From: Pusillimonas caeni
GTDB lineage: Bacteria; Pseudomonadota; Gammaproteobacteria; Burkholderiales; Burkholderiaceae_B
Assembly: GCF_003545815.1 (NCBI RefSeq)
Contig: NZ_PDUW01000003.1
Span: 310,001 to 374,000 of the forward strand
DNA: 64,000 nucleotides
Direction: 5' to 3'
The notes beneath the pieces are model-generated. The model saw only the letters and a list, made by a program, of their open reading frames with translations, had not been told where the DNA came from and did no database searches. The stretch's first letter is position 1; the number at the start of each line of letters is the position of its first letter. The translations under genes were made by a program, and so were the position numbers. Of this stretch, positions 31,790-40,836 are shown piece by piece.

Positions 31790-33523
31790 ATGTACACACT
31801 GGGAATCAACGCGGCGTTCCACGACTGCTCGGCGGCGCTGGTGCGTGACGGGGTCGTGCTGGCCGCGGCCGAAGAAGAACGCTTCACCCGCATAAAACAC
31901 GGCAAGCGTCCTGTGCCTTTCTCGACCTGGCAGCTGCCGTATCACGCCATTGATTACTGCCTGGCGGAGGCGGGCTGCGCCTTGGGCGACGTCGATCACA
32001 TCGCCTATGCCTTCGACCCGCACTTGCTGACATCGGAGCTGGCGCCGCAAGGCGAGTTCGTCCTGCCTCTGGAGCCCTCGGCCCGGCGGCCGGATGGCGG
32101 TTCTCCCTGGGATCCGCTGTTTCTCTCTTACATCGTCAATGCGCCTCGCCAATTGAAGGACGGCGTGCCCCATCATCTGCAGGACCGCTTCCGGGGCCAG
32201 ACGCTCGAGCGCATCATGGAGCGTTGGCACTTCGTGGAGCACCACTTGGCCCACGAGGCCAGCGCTTTCCTGGCTTCGCCCTTTGAAGAGGCGGCCGTGC
32301 TGACGATGGACGGGCGCGGCGAGCGGGCGTCGACGAGCTATGGACATTTCCGCGCGGGCCATTACGACAGGCTCAAGCAGATCAATCTGCCGCATTCCCT
32401 GGGTTTGCTGTATGAAGACGTGACGCGCTACCTGGGCTTTCTGCATTCGTCCGACGAATACAAGGTCATGGCGCTGGCGTCCTACGGCCGGCCGGTGCAC
32501 GTCGAAGAGTTCCGGCGCATCGTCCAGACCGACGGGCAGGGCGGTTATCGCCTGGAGCCCTCCATGCTCGAACAGCGCTTCGGCCCCGGCCGGCGTCGGG
32601 GCGAAAGCTTCGACGAAAGGCATATGGACATTGCGCATTCCTTGCAGCATGTGCTCGAGGAAACAGTGCTCGACATGGCGCGCTGGCTGCACGAGGCGAC
32701 GCATGCGGACAATCTGTGCATGGCCGGGGGCGTGGCGCTGAACTGCGTGATGAACGCCAAGCTGGCCGCAGAGGGACCCTTCCGCAATGTCTGGGTGCAG
32801 CCGGCGGCCGGCGACGCGGGCACGTCGCTGGGCGCGGCGCTGTGGGTGGACTTCCATGCGCGCGAAGGGGGCACGCGCAAATGGGTGATGGATCATGCCT
32901 ACCTGGGACCGGGTTATGGCAGCGAGGAAATCGAGTCTTTCATGCAAAGGTCGGGCATCCGCTATCGCCGTCTCGACGATGTGGCCGGCGAGGCGGCCAG
33001 CCTGCTGGCCCAGGAGAAGATACTCGGCTGGTTCCAGGGGCGCATGGAATTCGGCCCGCGGGCCCTGGGCGCCCGCTCCATACTGGCGTCGCCGCGCGAC
33101 CCTCTCATGCAGGGCCGGCTCAATGAACTCAAGGACCGTGAGGATTTCCGTCCTGTCGCGCCCGTGGTGCTGCAGGAAAAAGCCCATGAATGGTTCGATT
33201 CCCGTGGACGCGACCGCATCACCGCGCCCTTCATGCTTTTCGTCTACGACGTGCTGCCCGACAAGGCCGCCGAGATTCCCGCCGTGCGCCATACCGACGG
33301 TACGGCCCGGGTCCAGACCGTCGAGCCGCGCCAGCATCCCTTGCTGCATCGCCTCTTGTCCGAGTTCGAGGCGCTGACCGGGGTTCCGGTGCTGGTGAAC
33401 ACTTCATTCAACACGCGCGGCGAACCGGTGGTGTGCAGCGTGCGCGATGCCCTCGAATGCTTCTGGACTTCGCCGTTGGATGCGCTGGTGATCGGCGACT
33501 ACCTGGTGGAGAAGCAGTCATGA
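31790..33523 (+). CDS. Carbamoyltransferase (NodU/CmcH family)
   Basis: A 577-residue O-carbamoyltransferase. The N-terminal Kae1-like domain holds LGINAAFHDCSAALVRDG, FVEHHLAHEASAFLAS and MAGGVALNCVMNAKL; the C-terminal YrdC-like/NodU-C domain holds GWFQGRMEFGPRALGARSIL and DREDFRPVAPVV. The family transfers carbamoyl from carbamoyl phosphate to hydroxyls of sugars or antibiotics. AGGAGG at 31781-31786 fixes the ATG. It is the clearest modification enzyme of this glycan cluster; the next gene overlaps it by four bases. Confidence 0.95.
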   Translation: MYTLGINAAFHDCSAALVRDGVVLAAAEEERFTRIKHGKRPVPFSTWQLPYHAIDYCLAEAGCALGDVDHIAYAFDPHLLTSELAPQGEFVLPLEPSARRPDGGSPWDPLFLSYIVNAPRQLKDGVPHHLQDRFRGQTLERIMERWHFVEHHLAHEASAFLASPFEEAAVLTMDGRGERASTSYGHFRAGHYDRLKQINLPHSLGLLYEDVTRYLGFLHSSDEYKVMALASYGRPVHVEEFRRIVQTDGQGGYRLEPSMLEQRFGPGRRRGESFDERHMDIAHSLQHVLEETVLDMARWLHEATHADNLCMAGGVALNCVMNAKLAAEGPFRNVWVQPAAGDAGTSLGAALWVDFHAREGGTRKWVMDHAYLGPGYGSEEIESFMQRSGIRYRRLDDVAGEAASLLAQEKILGWFQGRMEFGPRALGARSILASPRDPLMQGRLNELKDREDFRPVAPVVLQEKAHEWFDSRGRDRITAPFMLFVYDVLPDKAAEIPAVRHTDGTARVQTVEPRQHPLLHRLLSEFEALTGVPVLVNTSFNTRGEPVVCSVRDALECFWTSPLDALVIGDYLVEKQS

Positions 33524-34506
33524 CGACGTTCCCCCGACCGCTGGTATCGGTGGTGATACCCACTTATGGCCGGCCCGACCTGCTCGAGCGCTGTCTCGAT
33601 GCGGTCATGGCGCAGTCATTGCCGGCGTCGGCCTACGAGGTGATCGTGTGCGACGACGGCCCCAGCGAGGCGGTCGATGCCCTCGTCAGGCGCAAGAGCG
33701 CCGGGATGCCCGCGGGCCCGGCCTTGCGTTATTGTGCCGTCCGCGCCACCCAGGGGCCTGCGGGGGCCCGCAACGCGGGCTGGCAGATGGCCTTGGCGCC
33801 GCTCATCGCCTTTACCGACGACGACACGGTGCCGACCCGGGACTGGCTGGTCAACGGGCTGGAGGCCATGAAGGACGGCGCGGGCGCCGCGGCCGGGCGC
33901 ATCGTGATGCCGCTGCCCGAGCGGGCCACCGACAGCCAGCGCGACGCGGCCAGGCTGCAGCAGGCCGAATTCGTCACCGCCAATTGCTTTGTGCGTGTCG
34001 AGGCCCTGCGTGCGGTGGGCGGGTTCGACGAGCGCTATACCATCGCCTGGCGGGAGGATTCGGATCTGCATTTCGCCCTGCTCGAACGCGGATTCGAGGT
34101 GATCCGCGCCGATGCGGCGGTGGTCCTGCACCCCTTGCGGGACGCGCCTTTTGCGGCGGGAATAGGTTCGCAACGCAAGATCATGTTCGACGTGCTGCTG
34201 TATAGAAAATATCCCAAGCTGTATCGGCAGCGCATCCGCGCCCATTGGCCATGGCTGTATCTTGCGATATCTGCCTGCCTCATCGTGGCGGCGGTCTCGT
34301 TCCTGGCGGGCCGGCATGGGCTGGCGCTGGCGGCTGCGCTGGCGTGGCTGCTGCTGAGCACCTTTCTTTTCTTCCGGCGCCTCAGCGGCTCGGCGCCGAC
34401 GCTTCGCAACCTGGGCGAACTGCTGCTGACCACGGCGGTCATTCCGCCCTTGTCCATTTACTGGCGCCTGCGGGGCGCGAGCCGTTTTGGACCGGCGCTT
34501 CCTTGA
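33520..34506 (+). CDS. Glycosyltransferase family 2 protein
   Basis: A 328-residue GT2 (GT-A fold): VSVVIPTYGRPDLLERCLDAV, EVIVCDDG, the DxD-like FTDDDT, and WREDSDLHFALLERGFEV near residue 185. Two or three membrane helices close to the C-terminus (LYLAISACLIVAAVSFLAG and LALAAALAWLLLS) anchor it to the inner membrane. Coupled to the carbamoyltransferase gene by an ATGA overlap. Confidence 0.92.
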   Translation: MTTFPRPLVSVVIPTYGRPDLLERCLDAVMAQSLPASAYEVIVCDDGPSEAVDALVRRKSAGMPAGPALRYCAVRATQGPAGARNAGWQMALAPLIAFTDDDTVPTRDWLVNGLEAMKDGAGAAAGRIVMPLPERATDSQRDAARLQQAEFVTANCFVRVEALRAVGGFDERYTIAWREDSDLHFALLERGFEVIRADAAVVLHPLRDAPFAAGIGSQRKIMFDVLLYRKYPKLYRQRIRAHWPWLYLAISACLIVAAVSFLAGRHGLALAAALAWLLLSTFLFFRRLSGSAPTLRNLGELLLTTAVIPPLSIYWRLRGASRFGPALP

Positions 34507-34531
34507 GCAGCTGCATAGTGGAGAGGATTTC

Positions 34532-35605
34532 ATGCACGACACGGCCTGGGCCTGGAAAGACATAGAGCACATCGCTGTATTCAGGGCGCTGAATCTGGGC
34601 GATCTGCTGTGCTCCATGCCGGCCCTGCGCGGCTTGCGCAAGGCGGCTCCGCACGCGCATATTTGCCTGATCGGTCTGGAGAATGCTCGTCCGCTGGTTG
34701 AACGCTTCAAGCATTACATCGATGAATTGATCGTTTTTCCGGGCTTGGACTTCTTTCCCGAACAGCAGGCGGACGAAGAGAAACTGCCCGACTTTTATCG
34801 CCGCATGCGGGCGCGCCGTTTCAATCTGGCCTTGCAGATGCACGGCGACGGAACGCATTCGAACGATGTGGTGAAACAGCTGGGAGCCCGTTACGAAGCG
34901 GGCTTCGTCCCCCCAAGCCAAGGCGAGCAGCCCGGCCGCTGGCTCCTTTGGCCGGATGAGCGGCACGAAATCCACCGCTACCTCGCCTTGCTCGAACATC
35001 TCGGTCTTCCTGCTGAAGACGACAGGCTGGAACTTCCATTGACTGCCGAAGACCAGCGCGCAGCCGGCCTGCTGCTGGCGCAGAAGGGCCTGGAGGGTGC
35101 GCGCACGGTCATCTTGCATCCCGGCGCGCGGCTGGCTTCCCGGCGTTGGCCGATCGAGCGTTTTGCACAGGTGGGCAGGGAGCTGGCCGCCGAAGGTTGG
35201 CAGATAGCGGTCACCGGCAGCCCCGGAGAAGCAGCGCTCGTCCAGGCCCTGGCCGCAAGCATCGGCGCCGAGGCGGTCGACCTGTGCGGCGCGACGAGCC
35301 TTGGGGAATTGGCTGCCGTCCTGAGCCAATGCCGCTTGCTGGTCTGCAACGACACCGGCATTTCGCACGTGGCGACGGCGGTGGAGGCGCCCAGCGTGGT
35401 CATAGCCTCCGGCAGCGACGTCGGACGCTGGGCGCCGCTGAACAAGCACCTTCACCCGGTGCTGCATGCGCCGGCGGAGTGCCGGCCCTGCGCCTTCGAT
35501 CAATGTCCCGTGGGGCACGTCTGCGCCCTGGGAGTGGAGCCGGATCAGGTGCTGGAGCAGGCCAGGCGGCAGCTGGAACGCACGGGGCTCGCTTCTTTTA
35601 CGTAA
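34532..35605 (+). CDS. Second glycosyltransferase family 9 protein
   Basis: A 357-residue GT9: IAVFRALNLGDLLCSMPALRGLRK, VILHPGARLASRRWP, CNDTGISHVATAVEAPSVVI and a late Cys cluster (CRPCAFDQCPVGHVC) that echoes the one in the first GT9 gene. GAGAGGA before ATG 34532 supports the start. Two GT9 enzymes in one run point to at least two heptose-type additions or their analogues. Confidence 0.9.
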   Translation: MHDTAWAWKDIEHIAVFRALNLGDLLCSMPALRGLRKAAPHAHICLIGLENARPLVERFKHYIDELIVFPGLDFFPEQQADEEKLPDFYRRMRARRFNLALQMHGDGTHSNDVVKQLGARYEAGFVPPSQGEQPGRWLLWPDERHEIHRYLALLEHLGLPAEDDRLELPLTAEDQRAAGLLLAQKGLEGARTVILHPGARLASRRWPIERFAQVGRELAAEGWQIAVTGSPGEAALVQALAASIGAEAVDLCGATSLGELAAVLSQCRLLVCNDTGISHVATAVEAPSVVIASGSDVGRWAPLNKHLHPVLHAPAECRPCAFDQCPVGHVCALGVEPDQVLEQARRQLERTGLASFT

Positions 35606-35666
35606 CGAAATTTATTAATCGGCGCGCGTCGCAAACCGGACTTCTTGCGGGTTTTACGGAATTGAC

Positions 35667-36677
35667 ATGGACGATAAGGCGATGAAGGAATGCGTAGTGG
35701 TAACGGGCGGGGCGGGATTCCTGGGCTCGCATCTGTGCCGCAGGCTGGTCGGCGAAGGACACCAGGTGGTGTGCGTCGACAACTTCCAGACCGGCCGGCG
35801 GGCGAACATCGAGTCCCTGCTGGGCAATCCGCTTTTTTCTCTGCTGCGCCACGATGTGGTCAATCCCTTGCACTACGATCTCAGGCCGACCCAGATCTAC
35901 AACCTGGCTTGCGCGGCGTCGCCGCGCCTGTACCAGGCCGACCCGGTCCATACCCTCAGGACCTGCGTATACGGCGCCTTCAATCTGCTGGAGCTGGGCC
36001 GCCGTACGGGTGCGCGCGTGCTGCAGGCGTCGACCAGCGAGGTGTACGGCGACCCCCACGTGCATCCCCAGTCCGAATCCTATCGCGGCAATGTCAATAT
36101 GGTGGGGGTGCGCTCCTGCTATGACGAGGGCAAGCGCTGCGCGGAAACCCTTTTTTCCGACTACGGCCGCCGCAAGCGGGTCGTCGTGAAGATCGCCCGC
36201 ATATTCAATACTTACGGTCCGGGCATGGCGCAGGACGACGGACGGGTCGTGTCCAACTTCGTCACCCAGGCCCTGAAGGGCCAGGACCTGACCATCTATG
36301 GCGACGGCACTCAGACGCGTTCGCTTTGCTATGTCGACGACCTGATCGAGGGGCTGGTGAGCCTGATGAACAGCGTCGATACCTTTCAAGGCCCGGTGAA
36401 CCTGGGCAACCCCACCGAAACCACGGTGCTGGACATCGCGATGCAGGTCCGGCGCCTGGCCGGCGCCCGCGTGTCCTTCGTGTTCGAGCCGCGCCCGGCG
36501 GACGACCCCGAACAGCGCTGTCCCGACATCCTGCTGGCCCGCCGCCACCTGGGCTGGACGCCACGCACCGGCATGGAAGAGGGCCTGCGCAAGACCGTGG
36601 AGTATTTCTCCGGGGTGCTCGGCCAGACCTCCGCTGGAACCGTGTCCGGTATTTCAGCAGGCTCCGCGCGCGCCTGA
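35667..36677 (+). CDS. UDP-glucuronate decarboxylase-like (UDP-xylose synthase) epimerase
   Basis: A 336-residue extended [18 protein letters not shown] cofactor loop, the UXS-type NLACAASP and [16 protein letters not shown] with Tyr152 and Lys156, [11 protein letters not shown], and [19 protein letters not shown]. The RSCYDEGKR run is characteristic of enzymes making UDP-xylose from UDP-glucuronate. Ugd at 23515 would provide the substrate, linking the two arms of the island. Final gene of the glycan run. Confidence 0.88.
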   Translation: MDDKAMKECVVVTGGAGFLGSHLCRRLVGEGHQVVCVDNFQTGRRANIESLLGNPLFSLLRHDVVNPLHYDLRPTQIYNLACAASPRLYQADPVHTLRTCVYGAFNLLELGRRTGARVLQASTSEVYGDPHVHPQSESYRGNVNMVGVRSCYDEGKRCAETLFSDYGRRKRVVVKIARIFNTYGPGMAQDDGRVVSNFVTQALKGQDLTIYGDGTQTRSLCYVDDLIEGLVSLMNSVDTFQGPVNLGNPTETTVLDIAMQVRRLAGARVSFVFEPRPADDPEQRCPDILLARRHLGWTPRTGMEEGLRKTVEYFSGVLGQTSAGTVSGISAGSARA

Positions 36678-37005
36678 CGCGCCCATATTCCCGCCTTTGT
36701 CCGCAAACCGCCATTCGGTGGCGACGTTTATCGCCTGCGCGATGGTCTATACTCCATGAGCTTCATCCTCAACCTGGACGAAGCGGGTTTGTGGACGAAT
36801 ATTTCTTTTGAAATCAGAACATTGCGATATTGATACGCAAAAGCAGGAAAAGCTGTTTATCATTAAGTTTCAATTGTCATACGGAATTACTCCTGTATTA
36901 TTTTAGAACGCGTAACATAGCTTCCAAATAGAAAAAATCCCGGCTCACCTTTCGGTGTCGCGGTTATTAACGGCGCGCGCAGCGCCGATTATTTTCAGCA
37001 CGACT
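36678..37005. other. Gene-free A/T-rich gap before the response regulator
   Basis: The stretch is clearly more A/T-rich than its neighbours from about 36780 to 36950. I see no sigma-54 pattern and no convincing gene; a 25-codon frame from ATG 36756 lacks a ribosome site. It probably holds the promoter of the activator gene at 37006. Confidence 0.5.
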
Positions 37006-38340
37006 ATGCCTTACCTACTTGTTGTCGAAGACGAATCTGAAACCCGGCAACTTATCGCAGAGATAGCCGCGGAAGAAGGGTATGACGTCGAACAGGCACC
37101 GGACATCCGGCAGACGCGCATCCTTGTCGAGCGCCGGCGGCCCGATATCATCCTGCTCGACATGCACCTCCCCGATGGCAACGGCATGGAGCTCTGGCTA
37201 GATCTCCAGCTTCCGGACACCAAAGTGGTGTTCATTACCGGCCATTCCACCGTCGACAGCGCCATCGAGGCCTTGCGCTGCGGCGCCATCGATTACCTGC
37301 AAAAGCCCATCAGCCTGCGCCGATTGAAGGGCGTGCTGAGCGAAGCCAAAACGATGCTGCATTCGGCGCCCGAACCGGGTTCGGGCGACTGCTTTGCAAA
37401 AATCATAGGCAGCTCGCCGGCCATCGAATTGTTATGCGCCCACATCGAAAAGGTGGCGCCCACCCAGGCCACTGTGCTTCTGGTGGGCGAAAGCGGAACG
37501 GGTAAAGAGCTTGCGGCCGAAGCCATCCATCTGGCCAGCCCTCGCCACGCCAAACCCTTCATGCCGGTCAATTGCGGCGCCATATCGCCCAACCTCATCG
37601 AAAGCGAGCTCTTCGGCCACGAAAAAGGCAGCTTTACGGGCGCCGACCGCCAGCACAAGGGTTATTTCGAGCGGGCTTCCGGCGGAACCCTGTTCCTGGA
37701 CGAAATTACCGAGATGTCCATGGAGCTACAGGTCAGGCTGCTTCGGGTGCTCGAGACTGGACGCTTCATGCGCGTGGGAACCCACGAAGAAATCGAGGCC
37801 AATGTGCGTGTGGTGGCGGCCACCAACCGCAACCCCGAGCAAGCGGTCCAGGAAGGCATCCTGCGCGAAGACCTGTACCACCGCCTCAGCGTATTCCCGC
37901 TGCAGCTGCCGCCCTTGCGCGAGCGCGGCGAGGACGTGATAGCGCTTGCACAGCACTTTCTCGACGAACTGAATCACGAAGGCAAGACCGCCAAGCGATT
38001 CGCGCCCGAAGCCCTCGCGGCCATGCGAAGCTATTCATGGCCGGGAAATGTGCGCGAACTGCGCAATTTCGTGTATCGCAGCTACATTCTCGCCGACGAT
38101 CTCATCAAGGGCGATTTCAACGCCTTCGACCTCGACGAACAGGCGCCCGCCCAGGGCGCCGAGATCCTCGTGCCGGTGGGGGTCCCACTTGCGGATGCCA
38201 ACAGGCAGTTGATTCTCGCCACCCTGAAGCAGTGCGGCGGCGTCAAGAAGCTTGCCGCCGAAACCCTGGGCATCAGCATCAAGACGCTTTACAACCGACT
38301 CGAGGAATACGGCGAGCTTTCCGAAACGGTCGATCAATAA
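37006..38340 (+). CDS. NtrC-family sigma-54-dependent response regulator
   Basis: A 444-residue activator. Receiver domain 1-115 with Glu8/Asp9, phosphoacceptor Asp52 (ILLDMHLPDG), Thr78 and Lys100. AAA+ domain with Walker A GESGTGKE (161-168), the sigma-54 contact loop GSFTGA (208-213), Walker B GGTLFLDEITEM and the R-finger region RVVAATNRN. C-terminal Fis-type HTH: GGVKKLAAETLGISIKTLYNRLEEYG. An intact contact loop means it can drive sigma-54 promoters. No kinase gene is adjacent. Upstream frame to 36955 gives no family similarity, so ATG 37006 is used. Confidence 0.95.
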   Translation: MPYLLVVEDESETRQLIAEIAAEEGYDVEQAPDIRQTRILVERRRPDIILLDMHLPDGNGMELWLDLQLPDTKVVFITGHSTVDSAIEALRCGAIDYLQKPISLRRLKGVLSEAKTMLHSAPEPGSGDCFAKIIGSSPAIELLCAHIEKVAPTQATVLLVGESGTGKELAAEAIHLASPRHAKPFMPVNCGAISPNLIESELFGHEKGSFTGADRQHKGYFERASGGTLFLDEITEMSMELQVRLLRVLETGRFMRVGTHEEIEANVRVVAATNRNPEQAVQEGILREDLYHRLSVFPLQLPPLRERGEDVIALAQHFLDELNHEGKTAKRFAPEALAAMRSYSWPGNVRELRNFVYRSYILADDLIKGDFNAFDLDEQAPAQGAEILVPVGVPLADANRQLILATLKQCGGVKKLAAETLGISIKTLYNRLEEYGELSETVDQ

Positions 38341-38361
38341 TCATAATCAGCGGGGCGCCGC

Positions 38362-38622
38362 TCAGCGGCGGCGGCCCCCCAGGCGCCAGGCGAATGCGAT
38401 GCCGTACAGGGCGGCCAGGCCGATCAGCATGTGCACCAGGCGTAAAGCGGCGGACCCTTCGCCCAACGCGGCGCCGATCAGATCGAGGTTCAGCAGGCCC
38501 ACCAGCCCCCAGTTCAGTCCGCCCACGATCAAGATGATCAGGGCGATCCAATCCAGCAAGGACAGCGTCATCAACGGAACGGTCGATGCCAGGTCGTTGA
38601 CGGGCGGTTCCACATCGTTCAT
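38362..38622 (-). CDS. DUF378 membrane protein
   Basis: An 86-residue protein with two membrane helices. LDWIALIILIVGGLNWGLVGL and the second helix LRLVHMLIGLAALYGIAF match DUF378. AGGAG upstream of the minus-strand ATG (38620-38622) fixes the start; an upstream in-frame start would add unrelated residues. Function unknown. Confidence 0.88.
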   Translation of the reverse strand: MNDVEPPVNDLASTVPLMTLSLLDWIALIILIVGGLNWGLVGLLNLDLIGAALGEGSAALRLVHMLIGLAALYGIAFAWRLGGRRR

Positions 38623-38665
38623 GAGTTGATTTCTCCTTTTCGTGGCTGACGGGCGCATCGGTCTG

Positions 38666-38681
38666 AGCAAGCCTTGTACCC
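38666..38681 (-). promoter_or_regulatory. Weak candidate sigma-54 promoter of the DUF378 gene
   Basis: Minus strand GGGTACAAGGCTTGCT: GG-N10-GC with TTGCT, but the -24 element deviates (GTAC for GCAC). About 44 bases from the ATG. Confidence 0.4.
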
Positions 38682-38724
38682 GTGGCCGCCCTTGCGTTCA
38701 CGGTTCAGGTAAAGGCTGCCTCAC

Positions 38725-38740
38725 AGGTCCGGAATTTGCA
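38725..38740 (+). promoter_or_regulatory. Weak candidate sigma-54 promoter of the acidic-protein gene
   Basis: AGGTCCGGAATTTGCA: GG-N10-GC with TTGCA; -24 matches only GG-C-G. It is divergent from the DUF378 candidate. Confidence 0.4.
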
Positions 38741-38793
38741 GTGCATGGTGTTCATCGAGCATTTTCAATCCATCGCTAGAAGGAGTGTCGATC

Positions 38794-39078
38794 ATGGCCA
38801 TGAACAACCAGGACAAAAGCGCCGCCGAGCTGCAGCGCCTGCAGGAGGATCCGAGGACCAGCCCCAGAATAGGGCCCAGCGATTCGTCGGATACCGCCAG
38901 CGAACTGCCTGAAAATTTTCCTGACACCGACAGCGATCGCCGCAATACGGGTGAACGGGCTTCGGTCGAGAACCGCCGCGACCCGGCCGGCGACGACGTG
39001 GAGCCGGACAAGGTGGTGCCGGAGGACGAGGCGGGGCTTGCGCGCACGCCTCCCGACCCGGAGCGCAACGGAGGCTGA
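38794..39078 (+). CDS. Hypothetical acidic, disordered protein
   Basis: A 94-residue protein with almost no hydrophobic core: rich in Asp, Glu, Pro, Arg and Ser (LQEDPRTSPRIGPSDSSDTA...). AGGAG at 38781-38785 supports ATG 38794. The composition recalls hydrophilic stress proteins. No family recognised. It lies between the DUF378 gene and glgA and may be transcribed into the glg run. Confidence 0.6.
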   Translation: MAMNNQDKSAAELQRLQEDPRTSPRIGPSDSSDTASELPENFPDTDSDRRNTGERASVENRRDPAGDDVEPDKVVPEDEAGLARTPPDPERNGG

Positions 39079-39094
39079 GGAAGGCTGTCGAAGC

Positions 39095-39110
39095 GGGCAC
39101 GCAGTTTGCT
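39095..39110 (+). promoter_or_regulatory. Sigma-54 promoter of the glgA-treY run
   Basis: GGGCACGCAGTTTGCT: GGCACG at -24 and TTGCT at -12 with exact spacing; only the first base departs from TGGCACG-N4-TTGCW. The predicted start is about 30 bases upstream of the GTG of glgA. Confidence 0.72.
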
Positions 39111-39151
39111 CTAAAGGTATTGGCATCGATCGCCTGATACTGGAGAACACT

Positions 39152-40792
39152 GTGGCGCTAAAAATACTGGCAGTAACTTCCGAAGCATTTCCTCTGGCCA
39201 AGACGGGCGGACTCGGCGATGCCGTAAGCGGCATGGCCGGCGCCGTCCATGCCATGGGAGCGGATGTCACCCTTATGCTGCCCGCCTATCGCGGGGTCCG
39301 CAAACGTCTGGTCCACACGCGGTTCGTAGGCCGCATGGGCGGCCTGCCCGGTGGCGATGCGCGGCTGGTCAAGGGCTACTGCCCTGAATCGGGGCTCGGC
39401 GTACTGCTGCTGGAAAACGATGCGCTGTATGATCGCGACGGCATCTATGTCGATGCCGCCGGCGTCGAGTATCCGGACAGCGCCCTGCGATTTGCCGCCT
39501 TGTCGCACGCCGCCGCGCGTGTGGCGGCGGGCATCCCGGGGCTTGCCGACATCGACGTCCTGCACGCGCACGATTGGCATGCCGCCCTGGCTCCCCTGGC
39601 GCTGCGCCAACTTGGCGCCACGCATGTCCGCAGTGTTCTGACCCTGCACAATATCGCGTTCCAGGGCTCATACGATGCCGGCATGGCCGATCAGACGGGC
39701 ATCGAGCCGTCGCTGCGCGCGCCGGGCGGATTGCTGCGCGGCGACCGCATCAACTTCCTGCATGCGGGCATTGCATGCGCCGACAAGATCACCGTCGTCA
39801 GCAGCAACTACGCGCGCGAAATATTGACGCCCGAATTCGGCTGCGGGCTGGAGGGCTTGCTTCGGTCCAGACGGACCGACTTGCTCGCCATACCGAACGG
39901 CATCGACGCGTCGCTATGGAATCCGGCAACCGACGTGCACCTGCGCGGATGCCACTTCGATAGGGACGACATGCGCAACAAGGCGCGATGCAAGCGCCGG
40001 CTGCAGGCCAAGTTCGGCCTGCAGGATTCGCCGGGCGCCACCTTGCTGGCCATGGGCAGCCGTCTGACGGGGCAGAAGATGGCCGACGTGGCGGCGCGCG
40101 CCTTGCCCAGGGTGCTGGAAGCCCATCCCGACTTGCAGGTATGCATTATCGGCTGCGGCGAGAAACACATCGAGGCGCAGCTGCGCGAGCTGGGCGAACG
40201 CCATCCCGGACGTTGCGCCGTGCATATAGGCTATTCCGAAGACGTCGCCCACCTCTTGCACGCCGGAGCGGACATATTGCTGCATGGCAGCCGCTTCGAG
40301 CCCTTCGGACTGACGCCGCTGTACGCGATGCGTTATGGAACGATCCCGATCGGGTCCCGCGTCGGAGGCATGGTCGACACCATCCACGATCCCGGCTGGC
40401 TGGCGGGCGATGAGGCGATGACCACGGCCACCGGCTTGTTGTTCCAGGGTGACCAGGAACACGATATGTGCGCGGCAATCGATCGCGCGCTGCGGCTGCG
40501 GGCCAACGAGCCGGTCTGGCGCCGCATGCAGCGCAACGCCATGCAAAGGGATTTCAGTTGGGAACGCGCGGCTCCCGCCTACGTGCAATGCTATCAGGCG
40601 CTATGCCAAGAGGTCGAGCGGGTGGAACGGCGTCAGGTCCCTGCCCGGGCTCCCGTCCATGCGGCGCCGGCCCTCGCGACGGCGCGGCATATGGGCATTG
40701 CGGCGGGTTCGCGCATGCAGGGCCTGGCTCTTGCCGGCAAGTCGGCGCGGGCCGACTTGGCGCCTTGCGTGACCGGCGCGTCGGCCGCTTGA
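39152..40792 (+). CDS. glgA: Glycogen synthase
   Basis: A 546-residue GT5 enzyme that extends alpha-1,4 glucan, or makes maltose-1-phosphate from ADP-glucose and glucose-1-phosphate in actinobacterial relatives. Seen are the KTGGLGDAV motif near the N-terminus, HAHDWHAAL, VLTLHNIAFQG, AIPNGID and the C-terminal SRFEPFGLTPLYAMRYGTIPIGSRVGG. The start is GTG 39152 (GGAGA upstream), reading VALKILAVTSEAFPLAKTGG. The C-terminal ~45 residues are a loose Ala/Arg-rich extension. No ADP-glucose pyrophosphorylase (glgC) is present in the window. Confidence 0.94.
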   Translation: MALKILAVTSEAFPLAKTGGLGDAVSGMAGAVHAMGADVTLMLPAYRGVRKRLVHTRFVGRMGGLPGGDARLVKGYCPESGLGVLLLENDALYDRDGIYVDAAGVEYPDSALRFAALSHAAARVAAGIPGLADIDVLHAHDWHAALAPLALRQLGATHVRSVLTLHNIAFQGSYDAGMADQTGIEPSLRAPGGLLRGDRINFLHAGIACADKITVVSSNYAREILTPEFGCGLEGLLRSRRTDLLAIPNGIDASLWNPATDVHLRGCHFDRDDMRNKARCKRRLQAKFGLQDSPGATLLAMGSRLTGQKMADVAARALPRVLEAHPDLQVCIIGCGEKHIEAQLRELGERHPGRCAVHIGYSEDVAHLLHAGADILLHGSRFEPFGLTPLYAMRYGTIPIGSRVGGMVDTIHDPGWLAGDEAMTTATGLLFQGDQEHDMCAAIDRALRLRANEPVWRRMQRNAMQRDFSWERAAPAYVQCYQALCQEVERVERRQVPARAPVHAAPALATARHMGIAAGSRMQGLALAGKSARADLAPCVTGASAA

Positions 40793-40836
40793 CCCGCTTA
40801 CTGGACGGGCGCGCCGCGTAACGCGGCGCAGGACGG

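Noticed and set aside
31685..33349. 554-codon antisense frame opposite the carbamoyltransferase
   Set aside because: No ribosome site, no domain, fully covered by a well-supported gene.
35635..35648. Possible sigma-54 promoter before the UXS-like gene
   Set aside because: TTGC is present but there is no GG 10 bases before GC.
36756..36833. Possible 25-codon peptide gene
   Set aside because: No ribosome site and no homologous pattern; gap is better read as promoter region.
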